The notes under the pieces are model-generated. The model searched no databases. It worked only from the letters and a program-made list of their open reading frames with translations, and had not been told where the DNA came from. The position numbers were made by a program, and so were the translations under genes. A stretch of DNA of 31,514 bases from Candidatus Raymondbacteria bacterium RIFOXYA2_FULL_49_16 (GTDB taxonomy: Bacteria; Fibrobacterota; OXYB2-FULL-49-7; XYB2-FULL-49-35): assembly GCA_001789205.1 (NCBI GenBank), contig MFYT01000072.1, forward strand, positions 9,116 to 40,629. Reading direction: 5' to 3'. This document shows positions 8,126-16,041 of this stretch, piece after piece (position 1 is the stretch's first letter; each line of letters starts with the position of its first letter).

Positions 8126-9664
8126 ATGCCATTATTCATAATGCTCGTTTGCATGCTTTGGATCGCCCCTTCCGGATATGTCACATTCGACGGTAAAACA
8201 GTGCCCGATCTTCCCCTGTCAGGGACCGTGGTCAATGTGAGCAATGTGTCGCAGTTATATATGGCGCTCCGCAATCAACAGGCCGGACAGACCATTGTGC
8301 TTGCGGCGGGCCAATATAGCGTGGGATCCATAGAATTCCTGGACCTGACAGTGAACAACATCACGGTCAGGGGCGCCACGGGCAATCCCGCGGACGTCGT
8401 GCTGATTGGCAAGGGATTTGAGAACTGCATTGATGTTGAGGAGGAGATGTTCAGGGTGTTCGCGCAGGACATCACGTTCGCTGCCATGACACTCTCCGAA
8501 GTTCGGTGCAATTGCGTAAAATTCCAAGGGGGGGTCAACAACCACACGATTTTTCATAATATGCGATTTTTAAACGTGGGCGAGCGCATGATCAAAGCCC
8601 CTGGCACGCTTGTCGCGGCACAGTGCACTCTGCGATATTGTCATTTTGAGAACACAAAGCTTCCATCAGCCATACGATGCGGCAGCAGCGGCGCTGATTC
8701 CATTGACCGGGACGGTAATTATATCGCGGGCATGGATATTATGAAAGGGGACGGCTGGGTCATTCACGACAACATGTTCCTCAACATCAAAGGCGCCACA
8801 GGCATGGGCAGGGCAGCTACGTTTTTATGGGGCCAGAGCCAGAACATGATTGTGGAACGGAACACGTACATCGGATGCGACCGCAGTATTGCCTTTGGTA
8901 ATTTCGGCGGCAGCGGCACCATTGGCTGCACAGCGCGGAACAACTTCATTGTGCCGGGCACCACCAATGCCATTGAAATCGCCAACAGCACCGGTCCATT
9001 TATATTCAACAACACCTCCTTCAGCGCGCTTTCAACGAATTCCGGCACCATATGGCTCTACAATACACAAAACGCGGAGATAAAAAACAACATCATCTGC
9101 AATGGAATCTCGTCAGACGCTTCAACAGCCGACACAGCGCACAATATTTCCCTTGGCCGGTCGCAGCGGTCCCTTGCGGCGCGCTGGTTTGGCGATGAGG
9201 CCCAGGCTGACCTGCATATTAAGTCCGACACCTGCGCGCCGGTCGACGCAGGGACAACACTCTCGTCCGTGACCGATGATTGGGACGGTACTATGCGCAC
9301 AGGAACGTATGATATAGGCGCTGACGAATCTCCGTTCACCCATAACGCGATACAGGGATATGGAATCACCGAAACGGATGGCCTGGCGCTTGCCGGACCA
9401 GAACCCAATCCTTTCAATCCGGTCACAATCCTTCGATACAAAGTCCCGCACACAATGGCGGGCAACGACCTTTGTATTTCCGTGCATGACATGGCAGGCC
9501 GGGCCATACGCACGGTGCACCGGGCAGCGGCGACACCAGGCTGTCACGCTGCGCTCTGGGACGGGCTTGACGACAACGGAAAGCCGATTCCATCGGGCGC
9601 CTATGTCATCAGCTTGCGCTGCGGGACAAATGTGAAAAGCGTCATGGGGCTATTCAGGCAGTAA
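8126..9664 (+). CDS. Second secreted beta-helix protein with PNPFN C-terminal sorting domain
   Basis: A 512-residue paralogue of the protein at 2281-3861. The start follows AAGGAGG (8112-8118) by seven bases; an out-of-frame ATG at 8121 is ignored. The signal peptide is short and lacks the usual positive charge (MPLFIMLVCMLWIAPSG), so export should be checked. All family blocks are present: GER.IK, CHFENTK.PS, NYIAG.DIM, HDN.FLNIKG..G.GR (Lys222, Arg229), GCDRSI and DIGADE. The CTD begins PNPFNP at residue 427 and contains the typical 'GKPIPSGAYVISL' tail. A run of seven G lies inside the gene at 8528-8534. Beta-helix fold is well supported; the activity, probably polysaccharide lyase or hydrolase, is inferred from family resemblance and neighbours. 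Confidence 0.75.
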   Translation: MPLFIMLVCMLWIAPSGYVTFDGKTVPDLPLSGTVVNVSNVSQLYMALRNQQAGQTIVLAAGQYSVGSIEFLDLTVNNITVRGATGNPADVVLIGKGFENCIDVEEEMFRVFAQDITFAAMTLSEVRCNCVKFQGGVNNHTIFHNMRFLNVGERMIKAPGTLVAAQCTLRYCHFENTKLPSAIRCGSSGADSIDRDGNYIAGMDIMKGDGWVIHDNMFLNIKGATGMGRAATFLWGQSQNMIVERNTYIGCDRSIAFGNFGGSGTIGCTARNNFIVPGTTNAIEIANSTGPFIFNNTSFSALSTNSGTIWLYNTQNAEIKNNIICNGISSDASTADTAHNISLGRSQRSLAARWFGDEAQADLHIKSDTCAPVDAGTTLSSVTDDWDGTMRTGTYDIGADESPFTHNAIQGYGITETDGLALAGPEPNPFNPVTILRYKVPHTMAGNDLCISVHDMAGRAIRTVHRAAATPGCHAALWDGLDDNGKPIPSGAYVISLRCGTNVKSVMGLFRQ

Positions 9665-9690
9665 CTGTTCGAAGTATATGGCATAAACTC

Positions 9691-9703
9691 TAGGGGGGGG
9701 GCT
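9691..9703 (+). promoter_or_regulatory. Unusual poly-G ribosome-binding site of the third beta-helix gene
   Basis: A run of nine G (9693-9701) lies two bases before the ATG at 9704 and is the only Shine-Dalgarno-like element there. A homopolymer this long can slip during replication. Gain or loss of a G would change the length of the anti-Shine-Dalgarno match and thus expression. This effect is inferred. Confidence 0.5.
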
Positions 9704-11248
9704 ATGAGGATTTTTCTTTCGATTCTCGTTGGTTTCATGTTTACAACCCATATCATTGCATGGACAACATGGGACAACAAAAGCGTACCAGTGCTGGCCG
9801 CTCCGGCTAACCCGGTCATTTGTTCAACCTCGACGCAATTGTATATGGCGTTACGCACGCAGCAGCCAGGAAGGGCTGTTGTACTTAAAGATGGGACATA
9901 CAACATCGCGTCGATTGAGCCGCTCAGGATCGATTCGCCGCGCGTTTCCATCCGCGGAATGTCGGGAAATCCCACGGCAATCGTCCTTGTCGGCAAGGGG
10001 TTTGAAAACTGCGATGATGTTGAAGAAGAAATGTTGCAGTTATACGGTACCGATGTCCTGCTGGCCGATTTTACCATATCTGAATGCCGGTGCAATTGCG
10101 TTAAATTCCAAAGCGGTGCAAACAATAACACAGTGTTCCACAATGTTCATTTCCTGAACGTGGGCGAGCGCATGATCAAACATCCCAATGTTCCTTTCTC
10201 AGAAAGTTGCACGCTCCGACACTGTCATTTTGAAAACACCAAGATACCATCAGCATCAAGGTGCGGCAGCAATTCCCTGGACCAGGACGGCAATTATATC
10301 GCTGGCATCGATATCATGTATGGCCGGAACTGGGTCATTCATGACAATGTATTTCTCAACATCAAGGGATCGAGCGGCGGCGGACGCGGGGCCATATTCC
10401 TATGGGGAATGTCCGAAAACATGGTCTCTGAACGGAACACGATTGCGGGCTGCGACAGGAGCATATGCTACGGCAATCCAGGCGGCAGCTATGTTATTGG
10501 CGGGATCATCAGGAACAACTTCATCAACCGCGGGGCAGGCCAGGCCATGGAAATATGCCAATCTTCAAACATTCAAACATTCAACAACACCGTATATAGC
10601 ACTGTCCCAACCTATTCTTTGGCGATCAGCTACTACCAGCCCGGCGGCGGAAATGAGTTTAAAAACAACATTGTTTTCGGGAACCTGTACCGTAATGGCG
10701 GCGCGGTGGTCGACACTGCGCGGAACCTGATCAGGACCACAATGCAAAACTGGTTTATCAGCCCTGCAACCAACGATCTTCATCTGAACGCCTTTGCGAC
10801 AGCGGCTGTCAACAGCGGCCTTGCGAATCTGGTGACCGATGACTGGAACGGCCATTGCCGGGCAGCGACAGACGCCTTAACGGATATTGGCGCTGACGAA
10901 TATAATTCAGTGGTTGTCCAGTGCCCTGGTCCGGCCATAGAAACAAACAGTGATATGTCTGCCGGAAACATAAAAATCACGGCCATGCCGAATCCGTTTA
11001 ATTCCGCCGTCACTATTACAGTAGAGGATGTCAACGGGCAGCAGGCAGTGAAAAGAGAGAACGCAAGAATAGATATTTTTACTATCCATGGAAAACATGT
11101 TCAATCACTGCCAGTTGCACGTCCGGCCTTGGGCGGACTGTCCGCTAGTTTCATATGGGACGCATCAGCCCAGCCTTCAGGCGCATATATAATAAGGGTA
11201 ATTATAGAAGAAAAAATCCTGGTAAAACAGATTATATTTATGAAATAA
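9704..11248 (+). CDS. Third secreted beta-helix protein with PNPFN C-terminal sorting domain
   Basis: A 514-residue paralogue of the two other beta-helix proteins and closest in order to the second, 39 bases upstream. Signal peptide MRIFLSILVGFMFTTHIIA. Family blocks are intact: GER.IK, CHFENTK.PS, NYIAG.DIM, HDN.FLNIKG..G.GR (Lys221, Arg228), GCDRSI and DIGADE. The CTD starts PNPFNS at residue 429 and ends 'VKQIIFMK'. A 24-base stretch (10157-10180) is identical in DNA to 8573-8596 of the second gene, which suggests duplication or gene conversion. It is the last gene of the carbohydrate locus; its stop is six bases from the convergent oxidoreductase stop and no terminator fits between them. 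Function as for the paralogues: polysaccharide-active by inference. Confidence 0.75.
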   Translation: MRIFLSILVGFMFTTHIIAWTTWDNKSVPVLAAPANPVICSTSTQLYMALRTQQPGRAVVLKDGTYNIASIEPLRIDSPRVSIRGMSGNPTAIVLVGKGFENCDDVEEEMLQLYGTDVLLADFTISECRCNCVKFQSGANNNTVFHNVHFLNVGERMIKHPNVPFSESCTLRHCHFENTKIPSASRCGSNSLDQDGNYIAGIDIMYGRNWVIHDNVFLNIKGSSGGGRGAIFLWGMSENMVSERNTIAGCDRSICYGNPGGSYVIGGIIRNNFINRGAGQAMEICQSSNIQTFNNTVYSTVPTYSLAISYYQPGGGNEFKNNIVFGNLYRNGGAVVDTARNLIRTTMQNWFISPATNDLHLNAFATAAVNSGLANLVTDDWNGHCRAATDALTDIGADEYNSVVVQCPGPAIETNSDMSAGNIKITAMPNPFNSAVTITVEDVNGQQAVKRENARIDIFTIHGKHVQSLPVARPALGGLSASFIWDASAQPSGAYIIRVIIEEKILVKQIIFMK

Positions 11249-11254
11249 GCTTCT

Positions 11255-12343
11255 TCATCTCCAGCACTTTGTCGGTCCATCCTGTTGCAGGAGACACCGG
11301 TTGCACGAAATGCAGTCGCTCCGCAATGATGGGTTATGCCGCAGGCGATCGGGCAATGCCGGGTCCCTGATCAGCGGTCTGCAAAAAGATACAAGGTCCG
11401 CAATGCCCGAGCTGATGATTTCCCCGGCTTTTTGCGCTGACCTGAAACCACCCGCAAGAATGACCGGGATACCAAGGCCATCCTGCTTGAGGCGCTTAGC
11501 AAACCCGGCATAATACGCCTCGTCCTCAGGTTTTTTTATATGCCGTCTGCAAATCTTTGCCGAACTTTCAAAGATGCCACCGCTTATTTCAATGCCATCA
11601 AGGCCGGTCTCCTGAAGCGCAAAAACCATTGCCAGGCTTTGGTCCTGCGAAAGGCCCTGTGGAACAAAATCCTCGGAATTCCATTTGATTAAAACCGGAA
11701 ATGAGTCTCCCAGGGATCGTTTTATCCGGGTTATGATCTCTGTAACAAATCTGAGCCTGTTTTTAATTGACCCGCCAAAATCATCTGTTCGTCTGTTGGT
11801 GTAGGGCGACACAAACTGGCTGATAAGATAGCCGTGTGCGCCATGAAGCTGGACCCCGTCAAACCCCGCTGCTTTCACACGTTCAGCTGCCTGCACATAT
11901 CTATCAATGGTATCCGCTATCTCCCTGTCAGACATTTCGCTGGGAACAAGGCACTTTGGCGCAGGGACCACTGACGGCGCAATGGCATGCAGCCCTTCGG
12001 GAACATAGGGCGTTTGCCTGCCCGCGTGGTTGATCTGCATGATAATCTTTACTCCAGGATAGGTATGGACCGTATCAGTTGTTTGCTTGAGGCGGGGAAT
12101 CACCGTATTGTTATGAATGCCTGTCATAGAGGGCGTTGTGGCGCCCTCTGGGGAAACATACGCATGCCCGGTTATAATGAGGCCCACACCGCCCTGCGCA
12201 AGCATCTGGTGCATAGAGACATATTCCGGACCAACGCTGCCCTGCGCATCAGCGCACCGCTCAGCGGTTGCGGAACGGGCCAGGCGGTTGTTGAAGGACA
12301 AGCCAAAGAATGAGCAGGGGGAAAAGAGGCCGCGGGTGTCCAT
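11255..12343 (-). CDS. Old Yellow Enzyme-type NADH:flavin oxidoreductase with C-terminal cysteine cluster
   Basis: Predicted FMN-dependent TIM-barrel oxidoreductase of 362 residues. The start at ATG 12343 is chosen over 12376 because it lies three bases after the stop of the upstream gene and gives the usual family N-terminus ('GLFSP...NNRLARSATAE'). Family motifs seen are 'QINHAGRQT' (flavin/substrate region), 'GFDGVQLHGAHGYL' (active-site His pair), 'SPYTNRRTDDFGGS' and 'ILAGGF...ADLVSFCRPLI' (phosphate-binding end of the barrel). The protein ends with four cysteines (344, 347, 350, 360). This recalls the 4Fe-4S ligands of the 2,4-dienoyl-CoA reductase branch but with shorter spacing. The FAD/NADH domains of that branch are absent. 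It is translationally coupled to the URO-D-family gene. Substrate unknown. Confidence 0.85.
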   Translation of the reverse strand: MDTRGLFSPCSFFGLSFNNRLARSATAERCADAQGSVGPEYVSMHQMLAQGGVGLIITGHAYVSPEGATTPSMTGIHNNTVIPRLKQTTDTVHTYPGVKIIMQINHAGRQTPYVPEGLHAIAPSVVPAPKCLVPSEMSDREIADTIDRYVQAAERVKAAGFDGVQLHGAHGYLISQFVSPYTNRRTDDFGGSIKNRLRFVTEIITRIKRSLGDSFPVLIKWNSEDFVPQGLSQDQSLAMVFALQETGLDGIEISGGIFESSAKICRRHIKKPEDEAYYAGFAKRLKQDGLGIPVILAGGFRSAQKAGEIISSGIADLVSFCRPLIRDPALPDRLRHNPSLRSDCISCNRCLLQQDGPTKCWR

Positions 12344-12345
12344 GC

Positions 12346-13431
12346 CTACGGGTTTAAAATCCCGTATTCTTTGCATGCATCCACGAACGCCTCGATATTC
12401 TCTATGGGCACTTCAGGTTCGAGAGTGTGCGTTGGGGACAGTATGAGCGCGCCATCCTGCCCCAGGGCCTCAGCCATGTCCCTGACATTCTTCTTCACGT
12501 CAGCAGGCGTGCCAAAAGGCATGACCGTCTGGGTGCCGATAGTGCCGTCGAGCACCAGCTTGTCGCCCCATTTCCTTTTAACCATGACCGGATCAATGCA
12601 CTCGGGTTGCACTGGGTTGAGAATGGTAACGCCGATTTCGATGAGGTGGGGGATAATTGTCTCAATATTTCCATCGCTGTGGTACCATATCTGGATATCA
12701 GGTTTTATTGCCCGCACCGCTGCATAGACCTTTGCCCAGCGGCCTTTCATGAAATGCTTCCATTGGTCAAGTGAAAACATGAGCGTGTTCTGGTTTGCCA
12801 CATCATCGCCCGTGACAATAACGTCAACACCGGCCCTGGCCATGGCGGTTGCAACCGCGATGTTCTTTTCCATAAGCTTGTCGAGAATAAATTCGCACCA
12901 TTCAGGCTGGCTGATCATGTCCATGAGAAACGGTTCATATCCCCTGATCTGCCAGGAATCCTCGTACATGTGGCCAATCCATGCTGAGGCAACATGGCCG
13001 CGGCCGTGGATGGCCTCAACTTCGGCCCTGAGATGGGTGTCTGAAAAATCTTTGACACTCGGGTATGGGAATGATTCTATCTCCTCGAAGCGCTCCGCGT
13101 TGTGCAAGGGACTCACAAATTGAGTAAAATGATACATACTGCCGGGAATTTCAAGAACCCCAATCTCGTTGATAAAGGCACGGGGCGGTTTAGCAGTGCC
13201 TGCATGGTAGGTTGAAAAATCAGGAGCTGTGAACCCTTCGGGCTGCCGCAGGGCAAGGCCTTCGGGCGTATACATTCCCTGGCGCATGTGCAAAGCGCGG
13301 GTATCTGCAACTGCGTAGCGTTCGAGCATGCGCTTGCGGAGATCTTGGGTATAATCGGCATAGAACAGAAAGGCCTCGTGCTTCTTATGCGCCATAGTGG
13401 CTTGAAAACAGGTTAACTGGTCAATGGCCAT
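12346..13431 (-). CDS. URO-D-superfamily protein (uroporphyrinogen decarboxylase/corrinoid methyltransferase fold)
   Basis: A 361-residue member of the uroporphyrinogen-decarboxylase-like superfamily, which also includes MtaA/MtbA methyltransferases acting with corrinoid proteins. Recognisable blocks are 'GVDVIVTGDDVANQ', 'IWYHSDGNIETIIPHLIEIG' and 'ILNPVQPE'. The His-x-Cys zinc pair of MtaA is replaced by His-Ser-Asp here. True HemE is unlikely because its N-terminal arginine-rich substrate motif is not evident and no haem genes are near. The start at ATG 13431 has GGAG six bases upstream. The gene is first of a two-gene operon with the flavin oxidoreductase and is divergent from glmS. A demethylase or methyltransferase role is possible, but no substrate can be read from the sequence. 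Confidence 0.8.
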   Translation of the reverse strand: MAIDQLTCFQATMAHKKHEAFLFYADYTQDLRKRMLERYAVADTRALHMRQGMYTPEGLALRQPEGFTAPDFSTYHAGTAKPPRAFINEIGVLEIPGSMYHFTQFVSPLHNAERFEEIESFPYPSVKDFSDTHLRAEVEAIHGRGHVASAWIGHMYEDSWQIRGYEPFLMDMISQPEWCEFILDKLMEKNIAVATAMARAGVDVIVTGDDVANQNTLMFSLDQWKHFMKGRWAKVYAAVRAIKPDIQIWYHSDGNIETIIPHLIEIGVTILNPVQPECIDPVMVKRKWGDKLVLDGTIGTQTVMPFGTPADVKKNVRDMAEALGQDGALILSPTHTLEPEVPIENIEAFVDACKEYGILNP

Positions 13432-13466
13432 GATAACTCCGGGATATAATGTTAAGACTCCTGCGA

Positions 13467-13481
13467 CTGGAAATGTTCCAG
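13467..13481. promoter_or_regulatory. Perfect inverted repeat, candidate operator
   Basis: CTGGAA-ATG-TTCCAG has six-base perfect arms with a three-base centre, typical of a dimeric repressor site. It lies 36 bases upstream of the URO-D start, just downstream of TATTTT/TATTCT boxes on the minus strand, where a bound protein would block transcription. The binding protein is not identifiable from the window. Confidence 0.4.
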
Positions 13482-13495
13482 GATAGAATAAAATA

Positions 13496-13511
13496 CATGC
13501 TTTGGTGCATG
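13496..13511. promoter_or_regulatory. Second inverted repeat in the divergent region
   Basis: CATGC-TTTGGT-GCATG has five-base perfect arms around a six-base spacer. It lies 14 bases from the first palindrome, on the side toward glmS, at about the -35 position for the minus-strand promoter. Short arms make chance occurrence possible. Confidence 0.25.
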
Positions 13512-13628
13512 GAAAAAAAGACCCGCGTTGGGGGTACTGGCCTCACCGCGACAGTATCTATGCTTGTTACCCCATGCAACCGAGCAATTATATATATTAT
13601 TAATACCTTTTAATCACTAAGGAACGTT

Positions 13629-15458
13629 ATGTGCGGCATAGTCGGCTATATTGGTAAACGTCCTGCTGTTCCTATTATCGTTAACGGCATTGCCAAACTC
13701 GATTACCGAGGATACGACAGCGCCGGGTTTGCCATTAGCGAAAATAACCGGTTCGTCTCTTTTAAAACCAAAGGCAAGCTCGAGAATCTGCGCAAAAGGA
13801 TCCACGGTCTCTCCTTTTCCGGCACGCGGGGCATTGCGCATACCCGTTGGGCGACCCACGGCAAGCCATCGGAAAAAAACGCCCACCCCCATTTCAGTCA
13901 TAAGAAAGACATTGTTGTTGTACACAACGGCATCATTGAAAACCACACCGCCTTGCGCAAGTACCTTGAAAGCAAAGGCCACCACTTTTCATCAGAGACC
14001 GACACTGAGACCATTCCCCATCTTATCGGCATGTTTTACCAGGGAAACCTTGAAAACGCCGTTGTGGCTGCGCTTAAAGACCTGCAGGGCACCTATGGCC
14101 TGGCAATCATGGCTGAAAAGGAGAACAAGATCGTGGTGGCGCGCAAGGGCAGCCCCATCATCATCGGCATCATCCGAACGGGCGAATATATCGTTGCCTC
14201 GGATGTCACCGCGATCGGCGAATACACTAAAAAGATCGTCTATCTCTCGGACGGCGACATAGCGGTGCTCACGCCCAAGGGATACCAAATCTTCAATCTC
14301 GAGAAAAAAGAGGTTAACCGGAAAATCGAGAACATCACCTGGTCGCTCGACGCCATTGAGAAAAAGGGCTTTGCCCACTTCATGCTCAAAGAGATTTACG
14401 AACAGCCCGAAACCCTGGCCAACGCGCTCAGGGGCAAATGGGACGCACGGCGAATGATGCCAAAATTCGGCGGTCTCAATATCCCTGAATATGATATTAA
14501 CAACCTCCAGCGCGTCATCATACTTGCCTGCGGCACATCGTGGCACGCGGGTCTTGTGGCCGAATATTACCTTGAAAAATTCGCCGGGTTCCAGGTCGAG
14601 GTCGAATACGCCTCGGAATTCCTGTGTAAAATGGACGATCTGGGGTCACGCGACCTGGTCATCCCCATTTCACAGTCAGGTGAGACCATTGATACGCTCA
14701 TGGCCCTGCGTAAGGCGAATAAATTCGGCGTCTACAGTCTTGGCATTGTCAATTCCGTGGGCAGCACCATTGCCCGCGAGGTGACCGGCGGCAGTTATAT
14801 CCACGTGGGCCTCGAAATCGGCGTTGCCAGTACCAAGGCCTTTACCGGACAGATCATGGCGCTCTATCTTCTTGCCATATATCTTGGCCGCGTACGCGGC
14901 ATCCTCAAGGGCGCCCAGGCCGACATCCTATTTAAAAAGGCGCGCGCACTACCCGGTCTGGTGACTGAAATCTTTAAAAATGAACGCACCATCATATCAA
15001 TAGCCAGAAAATTCAAGCGGGCGGCGAACTTTATTTACCTGGGCAGGGGCCTCAACTATCCCACAGCACTCGAAGGGGCGCTCAAACTCAAGGAGATATC
15101 GTATATACACGCCGAAGCCTTTCCAGCCGCGGAGATGAAGCACGGCCCCATTGCCCTGGTCGACCGTAAAATGCCCGTGGTCTTCACTGTGCAGAAAGAC
15201 GACGGCTACGAGAAAATACTGAGCAACATCGAGGAGATCAGGGCGCGGAAAGGCATCATCATCGCCGTGGTGGAAAAAGGCGATTCACTGGTGCGAAAAA
15301 AAGCCGACTACATTATCGAGGTGCCCGGGACCTCCATGTTCCTCTCCCCTATGCTTAATATTGTACCCCTGCAACTGCTCGCCTACCATATCGCCCGCCT
15401 GCGCGGATGTGAAATCGATAAACCGCGGAACCTGGCCAAATCGGTCACGGTCGAATAA
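13629..15458 (+). CDS. glmS: Glutamine--fructose-6-phosphate aminotransferase (isomerizing)
   Basis: Makes glucosamine-6-phosphate from fructose-6-phosphate and glutamine, the first step toward UDP-GlcNAc for peptidoglycan and lipopolysaccharide; cytoplasmic. The 609-residue length is normal. The N-terminal class II glutaminase domain begins MCGIVGYIG with Cys2 as nucleophile, followed by 'LDYRGYDSAG' and 'HTRWATHG'. Two SIS domains follow: 'CGTSWHAG' and 'SQSGETIDTL', then 'GRGLNYPTALEGALKLKE' and 'EMKHGPIAL'. The C-terminus 'DKPRNLAKSVTVE' is typical. AAGGA lies five bases before the ATG. greA follows after 23 bases, so the two are probably cotranscribed. Confidence 0.97.
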   Translation: MCGIVGYIGKRPAVPIIVNGIAKLDYRGYDSAGFAISENNRFVSFKTKGKLENLRKRIHGLSFSGTRGIAHTRWATHGKPSEKNAHPHFSHKKDIVVVHNGIIENHTALRKYLESKGHHFSSETDTETIPHLIGMFYQGNLENAVVAALKDLQGTYGLAIMAEKENKIVVARKGSPIIIGIIRTGEYIVASDVTAIGEYTKKIVYLSDGDIAVLTPKGYQIFNLEKKEVNRKIENITWSLDAIEKKGFAHFMLKEIYEQPETLANALRGKWDARRMMPKFGGLNIPEYDINNLQRVIILACGTSWHAGLVAEYYLEKFAGFQVEVEYASEFLCKMDDLGSRDLVIPISQSGETIDTLMALRKANKFGVYSLGIVNSVGSTIAREVTGGSYIHVGLEIGVASTKAFTGQIMALYLLAIYLGRVRGILKGAQADILFKKARALPGLVTEIFKNERTIISIARKFKRAANFIYLGRGLNYPTALEGALKLKEISYIHAEAFPAAEMKHGPIALVDRKMPVVFTVQKDDGYEKILSNIEEIRARKGIIIAVVEKGDSLVRKKADYIIEVPGTSMFLSPMLNIVPLQLLAYHIARLRGCEIDKPRNLAKSVTVE

Positions 15459-15481
15459 CTCTTAAACCAAGGAAAATCGCG

Positions 15482-15958
15482 ATGAGTGTCTCTTATTTGT
15501 CAAAAGAGGGCTATGAAGAGCTGGAACAAAAGCTTAACAACCTGGTAAAGGTGCGTCGCCGCGAGATCGCGCAACAAATAGAGACCGCACGCGCCCACGG
15601 CGACCTCAAGGAAAACGCCGAATACAAGGCAGCTAAAGAGGCCCAGGCCTTTAACGAAATCCAGATCAGTGAATTGTCGGGCAAGCTTTCGTCCGCGCGC
15701 ATCCTCGATTATTCGACCGTGACCACGGACAGGGGATGCATTGGCACCAAGGTCACCTTTCTCGACCTCGAATACAACGAGGAGGAAACCTATGCCCTTG
15801 TTGCCGAGGAAGAGGCTGATTTTTCTAAAAACAAGGTTTCAGTGTCATCACCTGTTGGCAAAGGCCTGGTGGGCAAAGCTGTTGGCGATATCACGGAAAT
15901 AACCGTGCCAGCAGGCACTCTTAAATACAAAATCCTGAAGATCGAGAAAGCGATTTAA
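15482..15958 (+). CDS. greA: Transcription elongation factor GreA
   Basis: A 158-residue protein that enters the secondary channel of RNA polymerase and stimulates cleavage of backtracked transcripts. The N-terminal coiled coil (residues ~1-75) contains 'GDLKENAEYKAAKE', with the acidic tip residues Asp and Glu that coordinate the second metal. The C-terminal FKBP-like domain ends 'SSPVGKGLVGKAVGDI'. The length is the family norm. AAGGA precedes the ATG. It lies 23 bases after glmS, an unusual but simple two-gene arrangement. Confidence 0.96.
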   Translation: MSVSYLSKEGYEELEQKLNNLVKVRRREIAQQIETARAHGDLKENAEYKAAKEAQAFNEIQISELSGKLSSARILDYSTVTTDRGCIGTKVTFLDLEYNEEETYALVAEEEADFSKNKVSVSSPVGKGLVGKAVGDITEITVPAGTLKYKILKIEKAI

Positions 15959-16041
15959 ACACTTGCATAGGACCCTTTGTTTTATTAGTTTTACGTTACT
16001 CTATATCTATTATATTGATTATTTCACCCAAGGGAGGCTGT

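Larger units (their letters stand above)
13432..13628. promoter_or_regulatory. Divergent intergenic region between the URO-D gene and glmS
   Basis: These 197 bases hold the promoters of two divergent transcripts. Toward glmS there is TTGTTA (13564-13569) and an AT-rich TATATA-like segment (13588-13600), 18-19 bases further on, then AAGGA (13619-13623) before the ATG at 13629. Toward the URO-D gene the minus strand offers TATTTT/TATTCT boxes around 13486-13494. Two perfect inverted repeats (listed separately) sit near that minus-strand promoter. No glmS ribozyme is recognisable. Confidence 0.35.

Noticed and set aside
12344-12376. Longer start of the flavin oxidoreductase at 12376
   Set aside because: It would overlap the URO-D gene and add eleven residues that the family lacks; ATG 12343 fits better.
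13501-13628. Possible glmS ribozyme or riboswitch in the glmS leader
   Set aside because: A weak GGGGTA/TACCCC pairing exists across about 30 bases, but none of the conserved glmS ribozyme core is visible and the likely promoter lies only 30-60 bases before the ATG.
13992-14546. Minus-strand open frame inside glmS
   Set aside because: glmS is unambiguous there and such antisense frames are common in GC-balanced genes.
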